Part shown: positions 1 through 11,000 of the stretch, piece after piece
How positions within the stretch are numbered: the stretch's first letter is position 1
Layout: each line of letters begins with the position of its first letter
Source of the DNA: Globomyces pollinis-pini
Lineage: Eukaryota > Chytridiomycota > Chytridiomycetes > Rhizophydiales > Globomycetaceae
Reading direction: 5' to 3'
Assembly: GCA_025399215.1 (NCBI GenBank)
Contig: MU621238.1
Location: 662 to 34,760, forward strand
DNA length: 34,099 nt
Translations under genes and position numbers: made by a program
The notes under the pieces: generated by a model
Database searches by the model: none
Seen by the model: the letters and a program-made list of their open reading frames with translations, nothing else
Told to the model about the DNA's origin: nothing

Positions 1-95
1 TCGGTTCTGCTGCTATAGCCATCGGCACATCGACGGCAAATCCACAAAAAGGTAAATTTAAAACACTAATCTGTTTAGTTTGTTCGTTTTGTTGA
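1..95 (+). CDS. possible 3' end of an unidentified gene
   Basis: In frame 3 the window opens with an uninterrupted stretch reading GSAAIAIGTSTANPQK. A GTAAAT donor follows at 52, then a CTAAT branch-like motif and an acceptor TAG ending at 78. That gives a 27-nt intron, the typical size here, followed by VCSFC and a stop at 93-95. Too little is visible to name a family. The small-residue composition could also be chance, so this is only a candidate partial gene cut by the window edge. Confidence 0.3.
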   Translation, partial: GSAAIAIGTSTANPQKGKFKTLICLVCSFC

Positions 96-588
96 ATTAT
101 TCTGTTGATATTTCTGGTCTTCATTGATAGATATCAAATCGAATAAAAGAATCTTTTCCTCTTTGAATTGTTTAAGATAGTATTTAGATGGGATGAAAAT
201 TCATACACTGGAACTGTGCAAGACTTTTTATTGCAATACTTCCATAATAATTCAAAGATAGATTGAGACAACCTTTGAATGGTTGGTTTATTTTGTATTT
301 CATATATAAGTAACAGTGGTTTACCACGAACATGCACCAAAAAAGGTCCTTTTGTTGCTGATGATTCGCTGTGGGGCTCTTAAAATGTACACTTTTATAG
401 AGTGCGCGTCGATGATGCACTTCTGTACATGAATAACGTGTGTCTATAAAAACTAACTATATGAAATGAACAATAAGCATCCATTGAATGAACATCGTTT
501 ACTATGAATTCTGATGCCACTTTAGGGATTTATTTTATTTGTACCGCTGTTAAATCCATGTTGTGTTTCATCGAATTCTATAATAAAG
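96..588. other. intergenic, no gene seen
   Basis: About 490 bases without a recognisable gene. Two overlapping minus-strand reading frames (134-420) show no family features and look like chance. A TATAAAA-like string near 444-450 precedes the ABC transporter start by about 140 bases and could belong to its promoter. Confidence 0.5.
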
Positions 589-3500
589 ATGTTGAAAGTG
601 AATCCAATTGCCGTAAAGGTAAAGGATTTAACAGTCCTATCAAATGATAAATTTCTATTGAATAACATCAATCTGGATTTGGTACCAGGTCAAATTATTG
701 CTATGTAAATTATTTCCATTGACCTTTTAGTTTGGGTGCTTCTGGTTCAGGAAAGGTATCAATGTCTCCTTTTATAATCTCAGACTACTTTATTAAACGT
801 ATTGGCTGGCAGATTCGCTAATAAAAATCAAATATCTGGCACCATCCAGTTTAATCAACAGGATCCTTTTCAATATTACGCTGATGGTTCTTGTGCTTTC
901 GTTCAGCAATTTGGTATTCAATAATTTTAACCCAAGATTATTTAATGCCTAACTTAACTGTCAGAGAAACTTTACAATATGCCGCCGAATTTGGATTAGG
1001 TTCTTCTATCACCAAAGATGAACGAAACGGAATCATTGAATCAACTATTCTAGAGTTGGGGTTGAAAGAATGTGCAAATTCGCGTATTGGTGACTCGTGG
1101 AATAAAGGAATATCTGGAGGTGAAAAGAGAAGAGTTTCGTAATAGTTTTATTGTTCTTACTATAGTGTTGGATGCCAACTATTGACGAATCCATCTCTAA
1201 TATTTTTGGATGAACCAACAACAGGACTAGATGCATTCAGTGCTTACAATTTGATGGAAATCTTAAAGTCTTTATCAAGAAAAGGTCGCACTATCTTTAT
1301 TACCATCCACCAACCTAGGTCAGACATTTTTTTACTGTTTGATTCCATTATTCTACTATCGAAAGGTGAATGTGTATATGCTGCAGCAGGCGCTACGAAA
1401 CTGACTAATTATTTGGAATCATATAATCATATATGTCCTACTCAAAAGAATCCTGGTGATTTTGTCATTGATTTGATATCAATTGATGATGGTGATAAAG
1501 CAGTTGAATTGGAATCAAAAACAAGAGTGAATCGATTAGTAAATTATTGGAATGAAGTTGTGGCTTCCGGTAGGATCATTGACTATATGTACAGCGCAGC
1601 TACTCCCGTTTCATTACCTCCAACTGTTCCGACAAATTCAAATTTACTAGAAGAAACAGAAAAGAGCACTTTTATCTTAAAATCTTCTGATAGAAATTCA
1701 TCAAAGTATGTGCATTTGCTAATTTCTGTTAGAATCAAGGCCGTAAAATCCAATTCCATACTCTATCAGACGTCAATTATTACTCGAAGAGCATGGAAAA
1801 ACTCATTACGAGACAGTTTGTCTCTTTGGGGATTGTTATTTGAAGCAATTGTTGTTGGTGTAATATTTTCTATCATATTCTTCAGGGTATTCATTGATGG
1901 ATTTGACACGTATTTAGATGCCTGAAACTGTGTCTGGAATCTTGACAAGAAAAGCTGCCATATTTATTGTTGCAAGTTCACAGCCGTCATTACTAGTTTC
2001 ATTTTTTGTTTTCAAATTTGTAAATGATTTTCGTGTCTTTGATCGAGAACATGCAGATAATTTATACGGAGTGGTTCCACACATAATTGGTCAATTTATC
2101 GCTCAGCTTCCATTTAATATTTTATTTCCAGTTATTTTTTCTACCATTACTGTACCTGAATTTTTTAATTCACCATAGTATTTGATGATGGGATTCCGCA
2201 GCGATGATTTTTGGGAACACTTTATTCGTTATTCTATAGGAAATGTTTTAAGTAATGCAATGCTACATTTATGATTTAGTGCATTTGTCGATTTTAGCCT
2301 TTTCACAATGCTCTGTATCATTCTTTAGAGATTTTTCTACAGCTGCAACTGTTGCAAACGCTATAAATATTATCTGTACATACTCTGCTGGTTATGGTGT
2401 CCAGTAAACAAAAAAATCTAAAACAGTATAGGTTAGATAGCATTCCAATTTACTTGCGTTGGCTTCCAAAAGTTGCTCCCCATACGTATCTACCCTTTGA
2501 AATTAAATATTTAGATTCATTTACCGTTTGCTATGCTCGAATGAATTTTCTGACAAAGTTTATGAATGTTCAGATATTGGCAGGAACTGCAATGGAAATG
2601 ACACTCTAGAGCTATTGAGCATCGACCAAAATGACTTTTTTTGGCCAATTATTGGCTTATTGTGCAATTTCATTACCTTTATGCTCTTTGCTTTAATTGT
2701 GTTACACTTTATCAAGATAAAATTTAACAAGCATGCAAAATCTCGGCCAGTCAAAGTTCACTCTAGCGAGAATGAAGAAAAATCAAATTACAACAGCCTT
2801 ACAAGAAGAAAGCCGATGAAAGTTCATATAGAATTAAAATCACTGAATCTAGAATTGTGTCAGAGGTCTAGGAAATGGTTTAAAACTACAATATCAAAGA
2901 AAACTTTATTAAATCAAATCGATACTGAATTTCAACCTGGAACTCTCTCCATAATAATGGGGGAGAGTGGGTCAGGTACCTGTAAGTTGATTAATATAAG
3001 GAAAAACAACTCTATTATCAATTATCTCGGGTAGAATGTTTGGGAATACTTCTTCTTCCATGATTCAATCTGGGAATTGTTTTTTCAATGGCAAGATCGA
3101 AAATGATCCATCACGTTTGGCATCTATATGCAGTTTTGTTCGACAAAGCGATGATCATCTTCTTCCAGCCTTAACGTGTCGTGAAACCTTAGTTTATGCT
3201 GCTAAGCTAAGACTTCCTTCACATTACTCTTTGGAGCGAAAATTAAATCGGGTGGATGAAATTATCACACTTTTAGGACTTAAAGATTGTGCAAATACTA
3301 TTGTTGGAAATGAAAAGGTCAAAGGGTTATCAGGTGGTGAGAAGAGACGGTTAAGGTAATTCAACATCAATTAAGCGATATAGTATTGGAATTCAAATTC
3401 TTGCCGATTCTAGTGTCTTGATTATTGACGAACCAACTAGCGGGCTTGATTCATTTACAGCTGCGCAAGTCATGACTATTTTGAAGAATATTGCAACGAT

Positions 3501-4861
3501 TGGAAAAAAAACAATTATTTGTAGTGTTCATCAGGTAATAATGGATTGCACTCAACTCAGCCTCGTCAAGATATATTTGAAACCTTCGACAACCTTTTAT
3601 TGCTGGCTCGAGGTGGTCAAGTGGTTTACTCTGGTCGAGCAGATGGAATTATTCCTTATTTAGAAACTTGTGGATTAATATTACCAAAATTCTGTAACCC
3701 AGCCGATTTTATTCTGGATGTTTCTTCGATCAATTTCAAAGACAGTGAAGTAGAAAGAGTATCCAAAGAGCGTGTGTGTAAATTAGTAGAGCAATGGAAA
3801 TCTAGTGCAAAACTACTAGAGTTCAAAAAAATGGATGGAGGTACAGACCACCAATCTTTAGTGTCCACAATTAATGGGGAAGATAATGAAGAGGCCACAG
3901 AAACAACTGTTATTGAAGTTGAACATCAAGAGATTCAAATACGCAATTTACTTCCTTTTTTGACAGTTTTGCCTATTTTACTTCATCGAAGTTTTGTGAA
4001 TAACAAAAGACAACCTGCATTATTGATATCTCGTGTTGTTCAAATTGCAATGCTTGGAATTATTCAAACACTTTATTATGCTCGATTAGGGTCGGATCAA
4101 CCATCCGTACAGAATCGAATCGGAGCTTTGGTATGGTTATTGTTATTGATTTTATAGCAAAAATCGGTTGGTGGATTGTTTTCAGGCTTGTTGAATTCGG
4201 TGGCAGTATTTCCAAATGATAAAAGATTGTTTATGTACGAATTTTCAGATCGACTCTATTCCGTCACACCATTTTTTATCACATATATGATGATTGAGAT
4301 TCCAATAGAGGTTATTTCTTCCTTTATCTTTTCCATCTTTGGGTTGATTCTGATTGGCTTCCAATTGAACCTAACTAGTTTCTTGTGTATGACGGTAAAT
4401 GATATCGTATTAATGAATTCTAGTTGACATCATTTTGCTTGGTTAATCTTGGTGAAAGTATAATGATGATTTTAAGCACAGTCTTTGATCATTTGGAATT
4501 CACGGTCAACATTGCCACATCTGCATTAGGTATAGCTAATATTATGTCTGGAATGTTATCTGCGGATATGCCAGTATTTTTGGATAGAATCAACAGAGTA
4601 TCTCCAGTACCGTATTTCACTCGTTTAGTCACCGTAAACGAATTTGACAATGGCATTCAGTTTACTTGTACAACGACTGAACAACTGACAGGACAATGTG
4701 TGTACCCCAATGGAACTGAAGTATTAAGACTACTTGCAACGGATGAAAACCTCTTTACTTTCCGAGTTGATGATTTTTGGGTGTACTTGTATGTTGGAGT
4801 TGGATTAACTGTTCTTTATCGATTAGTCGCTTATGCTGTATTGGTATCCAAGCTGCGATAG
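589..4861 (+). CDS. full-length ABCG transporter (NBD-TMD-NBD-TMD)
   Basis: ATP-driven membrane exporter of the ABCG (White/PDR) subfamily, 1296 residues from 15 exons. Introns lie at 705-730, 756-783, 914-936, 1139-1165, 1887-1917, 2152-2178, 2252-2279, 2404-2431, 2486-2514, 2976-3000, 3356-3383, 3535-3560, 4131-4157 and 4395-4423. Removing them leaves 3891 nt, exactly divisible by three. The order is NBD1 (Walker A GASGSGKT at 41-48, ISGGEKRR signature near 150, Walker B LIFLDEP at 169-175, H-loop His206), TMD1, NBD2 (GESGSGKT near 709-716, LSGGEKRR near 823, IIDEP, SVHQPR) and TMD2. ABCG proteins carry the NBD first. Both ATP sites look complete, unlike classical fungal PDR pumps, which have one degenerate site. 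The cytosolic N-terminus is very short. Substrate unknown: lipid, sterol or drug export are family possibilities. Confidence 0.93.
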
Positions 4862-5551
4862 TTATTAATATACATTCATACTTGTTCAATATAAGGTATC
4901 GTAAAAGATAACTAGAATCAAACGTAAAAACGTCAACAAAACCCAAATAATGGCCCTCAGAAGCAAACAATTCAGTTCAAATACCTCCATCTTCTAACCC
5001 GTCTCAATTAACACATACTTATAATTTCTGTTACTCCACTATTCACCATAACTCTGCCCACTTTGCAATTTCGCAGCCCAACCCTTTATTCACCAATCTG
5101 AATTCCATTGATTTAGGGGACCAAGCGTCCCCAGAGCAGCTAGTCATGTCGGATAGCGACACACCGTATATGATCAAGCATATACTTGTGTAATAGGCAT
5201 GACGCACCTCATCAGGTTTCCATGACCTCAAAAGACTCACTATGCCTATTTTATTTTGTTGTCTCCTAATAAATTTTCTTCTAAAGTTTTTTAGACGCAA
5301 AAATAACGTAAAATTAAGTGAAGTATCTTGAATCAAAACAAGTTTATATCTGCCCTTTTAAAAGTAAAAGTGTTACGTGTCGTTTTAAATGCTTTTCATC
5401 CTTAAACGAAAGATTGGTAAAAAGACGGATTAAAGAGTTCACTGAACGTGTCACAATTAACCATAAAAAGTAAGAAAGAGATAAAGGAGGTGCAATCATT
5501 AAACTATCGAGAACACTCAAACAATTGCAGAAATGGAGATTGCACAGCTCC

Positions 5552-5571
5552 AAACATGGTTACACAGGCAC
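5552..5571. repeat. 20-nt direct repeat, copy 1
   Basis: AAACATGGTTACACAGGCAC. It matches 5720-5739 in 19 of 20 positions (G versus A). Spacing is 168 bases, within the gene-free stretch upstream of the receptor kinase. Confidence 0.6.
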
Positions 5572-5719
5572 GAAGGATTTTTAATTGAGATCGACAACAA
5601 AAAGCAAAAGTCATTATAAAGCAAATATCCAGGAAACAACTTGAATATCAAAAACACAAGCGGTTATTGACTTGATCAAAGTGATTCCTTTCTTCTTTAG
5701 TTTGTGTTACGGACTCAAA

Positions 5720-5739
5720 AAACATGGTTACACAAGCAC
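5720..5739. repeat. 20-nt direct repeat, copy 2
   Basis: Second copy of the direct repeat at 5552-5571. It ends 43 bases before the proposed kinase start, so it could be a promoter element or the remnant of a local duplication. Confidence 0.6.
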
Positions 5740-5782
5740 AGTTATAAAAAGCATCAAGGTAAAACTCCTTCTAAAAATTTGA

Positions 5783-7629
5783 ATGTCAAAATCAAATGCC
5801 GCTGATTGTGGGGAATTCTTTCAAAGTATTTACCCTTCGTTGTTAGGTACAAACCATGCATTCTTACAATATTAGGTACAACAAAACCTACTCTATCAAT
5901 ATCGTCTTGTTGTAATAAAACTGTAGAGACTTTCATTGAATGTTCTACTTGGTCTGAAGTAACAAGAATAACTAAAATGTATTCTTTATCATTAATAGTA
6001 GTGTCTTGGTTGGGCAAAATTTAGCTGGTTCAATCCCTACTGGAATTAGTAACTTGGATGCTTTGCAAACTTTGTATTTATATACTTTAGCTCATTTCAT
6101 AGAAAATTAACCTACAACAATCTCACTGGTCCTATTCCAAAGGAATTAGGATACATGACAAAATTACAAACTCTAAGTCTATTTGGTAACAATTTCACTG
6201 GAAAAGTACCAACTACCTTGTATTCTAATTCATTCTTCAATTCGTTTGAATTCGACTATTCAAATTATAATGGTTCTGAAAAATCGGATCCGTTTGGCAA
6301 TACCTTTAACGACGCTAATCAGGTATTCAACACAGTGACAACTGTCTGGAAAGTTATCGGATTTATTATCGGATCGGCTGTTATACTCTCAATATTTGCG
6401 TTTTGCTATATTTGTATAAACTCATCAGTTACAAGTTCTAGGCGTAACAATGCAAACCGAAAGAATTTAAAGAAGGCGCGATTAAATCAACCTCCAATCT
6501 TACCCCAGAATATCAATCAAAACAACCAAACTATACGTCCAACAATACCAAGTAGCATATATAATGTAAAACCAACATTGAATACCTACCAAAATCCGCC
6601 CAGCTCTAATGCAACCTTAAATGCAGCGATCCCGTCCCAACTTTCTCCTGATAATATTGGTGTTACGATTACCCAAACGCCCCCCTCTCAGATTTCTAGC
6701 AGCGCACTGAATAATAGTACAATTGGTTCGACCATGTATGACATGCGTTTAATCATTTTGAAAAAAATAACTGGAAGTGGAGGTGTTGGAAATGTTTATC
6801 ATGCTACTTATGATGGAAAGCAGGCAGTAGCAAAGATTCCATTTGAAAAAGAGCACGAAAGGCTAGTTTATGAAGAAAGTAGATTGATGACTAAATTACG
6901 ATGTCCTTATATTGTTCAATCGTTGGCATTTATTTCAGATGCCCTTATTGATATTCCAGATCAACCACCCAGTCTTCGAACCGCTTTGATTATCGAATAC
7001 ATGAATTTAGGTTCGTTGTCAACTTACATTACACCACAGCCACTACTAAACAAGCAGAAAGAGCATAGACTGGTTAATAACAATACGTTACAAATTGCAA
7101 TTCAAGCGGCGAAAGGGATTCAATTCATGCACCAAAATGGATATGCGCATTTAGATTTAAAGCCCGACAATATTCTATTGCACCAAGAAAATGAATCCAC
7201 TATTGTGGCAAAGATATCTGATCTTGGTTCTGCTAAAGAAAACGGTTCGACAGACAATGTATTTCAGACCAAAGGATATATCCCACCAGAAGCCGCACAT
7301 ACAGCGAAGGTATACGATTATATATTTCTTACATTTAGAAATCGTTTGGGTTTGATATCTATGCCTTTGGATGTATTTTGGTAAATATATTAACAAAATC
7401 CAATGTAAACGTTTGGTGGGGATTTGGTAAATCTTGGCAAGAAAAGAATGAATACCTTCAAACATACATACCAAATACTCAAGTATTCCAATTGATATCA
7501 GATTGTTTGAAAGATTCACCAGTTGATCGACCCACTATTGATGAAATCATCAACCGATTGAATTCCTTTAATCAATCTGATTTCCAGTCAACTCAAATCA
7601 GATTGAATACATCATCAAGTAACTTTTAG
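5783..7629 (+). CDS. LRR receptor-like protein kinase
   Basis: Single-pass surface receptor with extracellular leucine-rich repeats and a cytosolic Ser/Thr kinase-like domain, 579 residues after removing introns 5847-5875, 5979-5998 (only 20 nt), 6074-6102 and 7310-7338. The ectodomain has a cysteine-bearing cap (DCGEFF...SSCCN...CSTW), then plant-like repeats (NLAGSIP, NNLTGPIP, NNFTGKVP). A transmembrane helix lies near 162-186 and an Asn/Pro/Ser-rich linker reaches about 295. The kinase shows a Gly loop GSGGVG (305-310), Lys325 in AVAKIP, HLDLKPDN (His430) and DLGSAK (Asp454). The usual HRD Arg is Leu and DFG is DLG, so it is a non-RD kinase. The proposed ATG at 5783 gives no obvious signal peptide, which is odd for this architecture. 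A leader exon may have been missed. Confidence 0.88.
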
Positions 7630-7652
7630 TCATTCGTTAAACTTTAGTTCCA

Positions 7653-8006
7653 ATGGGACCTTCTCGTCAACTTCAAACGATTACCAGTAAACTATCTAGT
7701 TCATCATCACCTTACAAACAAACATCCGGACGATTCTTGTTTGAACAATTAAATTTAAAATCACCTACTACTTGGGAAAATTTCCAATTTGCATTTAAAT
7801 CTAAATGTTTCCCAGATGATAATTTCAATTTTGATGGATTAAAACTTAAACTGAAACCTGTTGCTAATCAAGTCACTAGTGCTTTGGTATCCAAGAATCT
7901 ATTTCCGTTAGTAGAACCATTGTTGCATGATGAATCTGATGAAGAAATGTGGACAGAAGTTATGCTAGAGGAAATTGATACACTTATACAAAATTATAAA
8001 CAATAG
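7653..8006 (+). CDS. hypothetical protein, 117 residues
   Basis: Uninterrupted frame from ATG to TAG, starting only 23 bases after the kinase stop codon, so its promoter must overlap the kinase gene or the two may be co-transcribed. The N-terminus is Ser/Thr/Gln-rich (about residues 1-25). A middle part has Trp and Phe (TTWENFQFAFKSKCFPDD). The C-terminal half is predicted helical and acidic (LLHDESDEEMWTEVMLEEID). I see no signal peptide, transmembrane helix or known domain. Codon use resembles its neighbours. No function assigned. Confidence 0.6.
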   Translation: MGPSRQLQTITSKLSSSSSPYKQTSGRFLFEQLNLKSPTTWENFQFAFKSKCFPDDNFNFDGLKLKLKPVANQVTSALVSKNLFPLVEPLLHDESDEEMWTEVMLEEIDTLIQNYKQ

Positions 8007-8077
8007 ATTTGTTTCAAAAGTAATATAACTTTGAATACATAACTGTTTAACATTTATTTTTTCGTTCGTTAAAGAGA

Positions 8078-11000
8078 TCATGGACTAATTTCACCAATGA
8101 TTGGAATCGTCAGAATTTCAGCTTCGGTTACTACTTGAATACTATCATTGAATATCAACAATTCATTTTCTTCCAAGACCTTTTGAATGCGTATCGTTAA
8201 TAAAACATGCATTCCTGGAGCCACCTTTTATAAAATGAATCAATCAATAACTTACTGAACCATGTTTGTAGTGAACAGTAATATAATCCGCTTTTGGTTT
8301 TCTGATGATAAATCGACATGATTCAAATCCAACGTTAGTCAATTCCACCGATCGTTCCGTCATAGTACCAGATATAATTTTACCAAATTTGAAAGTGGAT
8401 GGTATGGATACAAACCCTGATACACCATGATTACCTATATATCAAAATAAGAATCATTTACTATTCTTTTTTAGAGATTTTGTAGTTGACGCAGTTGTTG
8501 ATTTCATCCTGACTTGGGAATATTGTTTATCATATTTGGAATTTGGAATCACACCTTAAGTTGAATAATTTCATTCATACCTGGTTTGGCTCCCAAAATA
8601 CAACTTGGTAAATTAAGTTTTCGTTCTTTTTTAACTTGTGTATGGGTTCCCTAACTCATCAATTCTTTATAGTTTATACTTTAATGGAATTCACTTTTAA
8701 TGTAGATGATTTTAATTCGGGTACAAGATTATTTTCGGAATTGGTTGATTTAGTAGCAACAATATTTGGAACGCTAGAGGTGTATACACTGTTTGATTGG
8801 GATTCGCTTAATTCATTAGCAATCTTCATTGTATCAGAATTCGTTTCATTTGTAGCCTGAATTTTGTTAAATTTAGAATTTACCTCGAATAAATTTTCTT
8901 TGGATGGTAGAATGGATTCCATCTTTGGTGGATTGAATAATTGTCCTTCCGGACTATCAAAATATTTATGGAATTTTTGTCCTAATGAACCTTTCAATTT
9001 TTTGTTTCGACTCATTTGTTCAGATAAGAAACCATGTCCAGAATTAGAATGTCCCTTTGGATTTTGCATTATCTTCTTTGCTTGTTGTAACTAGATTGTC
9101 ATTCTATAAAGAATTTACCAATTGATTCAATTCACTCTAAGATTTGTTAATATGAAAAATGTATTACATTCATTACACTTCCTGGGTTACGTAATAAATC
9201 TTCTTTTTCCATGTGTTTCAAGACAATTGCAAGTTGAGTTGCTTCTTTATCTTTTCCAAAAATAAATGGTCCAGTACGATCATGATTAGGTATCAATGAC
9301 TCTGGAGTTTCACCAAGTTCACTCAATGGTCTTTCATCATCTCGAAGTTTGACTCTTTCCAAGAAATTAGTATGTTCTGATATCAAATTTTGTCGATCCT
9401 GACTTTCAACTTGCATCATACGGGTTAACTACTGTTAATATGTCGAATAAACAAGTACTTGACGATATTGGATGACTTTTTGATCACTTTTAGGAATATG
9501 AAATTCTGTCATCATGGATAAAGTCAAATTATTCGGATCGGTTGAAAGTTCCTCACTAGTTCGAGTAAATCGGTTACGATAATTGTGGAAAAATGCAAGC
9601 ATTTCAGAATCACGTAACATTTGCATTCCTTCTTGATCATTAGGTGCTACTATAAGTAATCTCGGCATGTTTCCTGTCAATGGTACTTTTCCTCCTTTCT
9701 TTAATAAATTTTTCAACTGTCTTCCACCAAAGAGAATATCAGGTAGTTCTGTTGGAACTTCTGGTACCACGACCTTTCTGTTAAAAACTTGTTAGAATAC
9801 TTTTGTTTGTCCATCAGCACTGACTGAATAGCGATAGTCTTTCAAATCAATAAAATCCATAGTTCCTTGTCTCCAATTCAAATCATATATATTTTGATGC
9901 TCAGGAATTGGTTTATTATAACCAAAAGAAGTCAATTTCACTTTTGTTTTTCCACATGGTAAGATTTCAATATCCATCGGTGCCTAGAATGAGACAGCAT
10001 TCAATATACTCTGTTGATTTGTATTTTCGTTGTTTTTCCATCAACAAACCATCTTTCCACTGTAAATTCATCCTTACATTCAATGACTTGTCTTCCCGAA
10101 TACTCAAAAGTAATGGTTGGGCGGTTAGCCTGAAGAATTGTATGGCTGGTATTAATAACCGATTTGATAGTAGTCCCACAAGAGTGCTCAGTGGTAATTA
10201 CCCCGTTATCTTCTTGGGTAATGGTCACCAAATCTTCTCGACAAATTTGAATTTTTTGTGTTGGGAAGAATGTTTCAGTAGATACTTTCTTTACTGGTGT
10301 ACCATCTTCATTTCCATGACGATCAACTTTACACCATTCTTTACTAACATTACTCAATCTGGCTAAACTCCCATCTGGAAACAATGCTTTAGTAACACCA
10401 GACGAAGTGTTTGAAATGACGACCCCCTTTTTCATTAATTAAATACGAATTTACTGTGCTAAGATATTTTCTTTCCCCAGCCTTGGTCAATTCACCCAAT
10501 TTACTACTATTACTTGCACCATAAGCATATTCCGAAATAGTTCCATTTGGATTCAAACAGAAATAATTCCCTTCAGTATCTGTGAACGATATACTAAGGT
10601 TATCTTCTTCTCCATTTATCGAAAACACAGCATGATCAAAAAAATTCACAGTGAAATGCGAAATACTACTTGAATTGTTTTCTCCAGCATATACAATAGT
10701 GGTATCATTCCAAACAATTTTAGTTGTAGTGTCTATTCTATAAAAATAATGAAATCCATACCATTTCCAAAAGCTGCAGATGTTCGTTTAGTAACTTGAA
10801 TAATGGAATTATTTTGTGGATACAAGTATGAATAATCTAATTTGATATCAACCAATTTATCATTCATCAAGTAAGAAACCACATTTGGATTGTCCGCATT
10901 ACAAGTATCACCAGCTAAAGATTCAGTGGTTGGGTCATATAAGTCGTGGAATAATGAAAAGCCTACTTTGGTTCTTATCTAGAATAGTGTCAAAATTTGC

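Larger units (their letters stand above)
4862..5782. other. long intergenic stretch, no gene recognised
   Basis: About 920 bases between the ABCG transporter and the receptor kinase. A 97-codon minus-strand frame (5043-5336) and a 69-codon one (5344-5553) resemble nothing I know, and I do not call them. The stretch holds a GC-rich hairpin around 5116-5132 (GGGGAC / GTCCCC, 5-nt loop) and a near-perfect 20-nt direct repeat at 5552 and 5720. Confidence 0.5.

Noticed and set aside
589..4861. ABCG locus as a decayed pseudogene with many stops and frameshifts
   Set aside because: Every break coincides with a GT...AG segment of 23-31 nt whose removal restores a conserved motif, and the sum of exons is an exact multiple of three.
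5043..5336. 97-residue minus-strand frame in the gene-free stretch
   Set aside because: No recognisable motif, no neighbouring exons, and no splice sites that extend it.
6311..6355. possible extra intron before the receptor kinase transmembrane helix
   Set aside because: Candidate GT...AG pairs there are either 13 nt or break the frame, while the unspliced reading gives a good juxtamembrane segment and helix.
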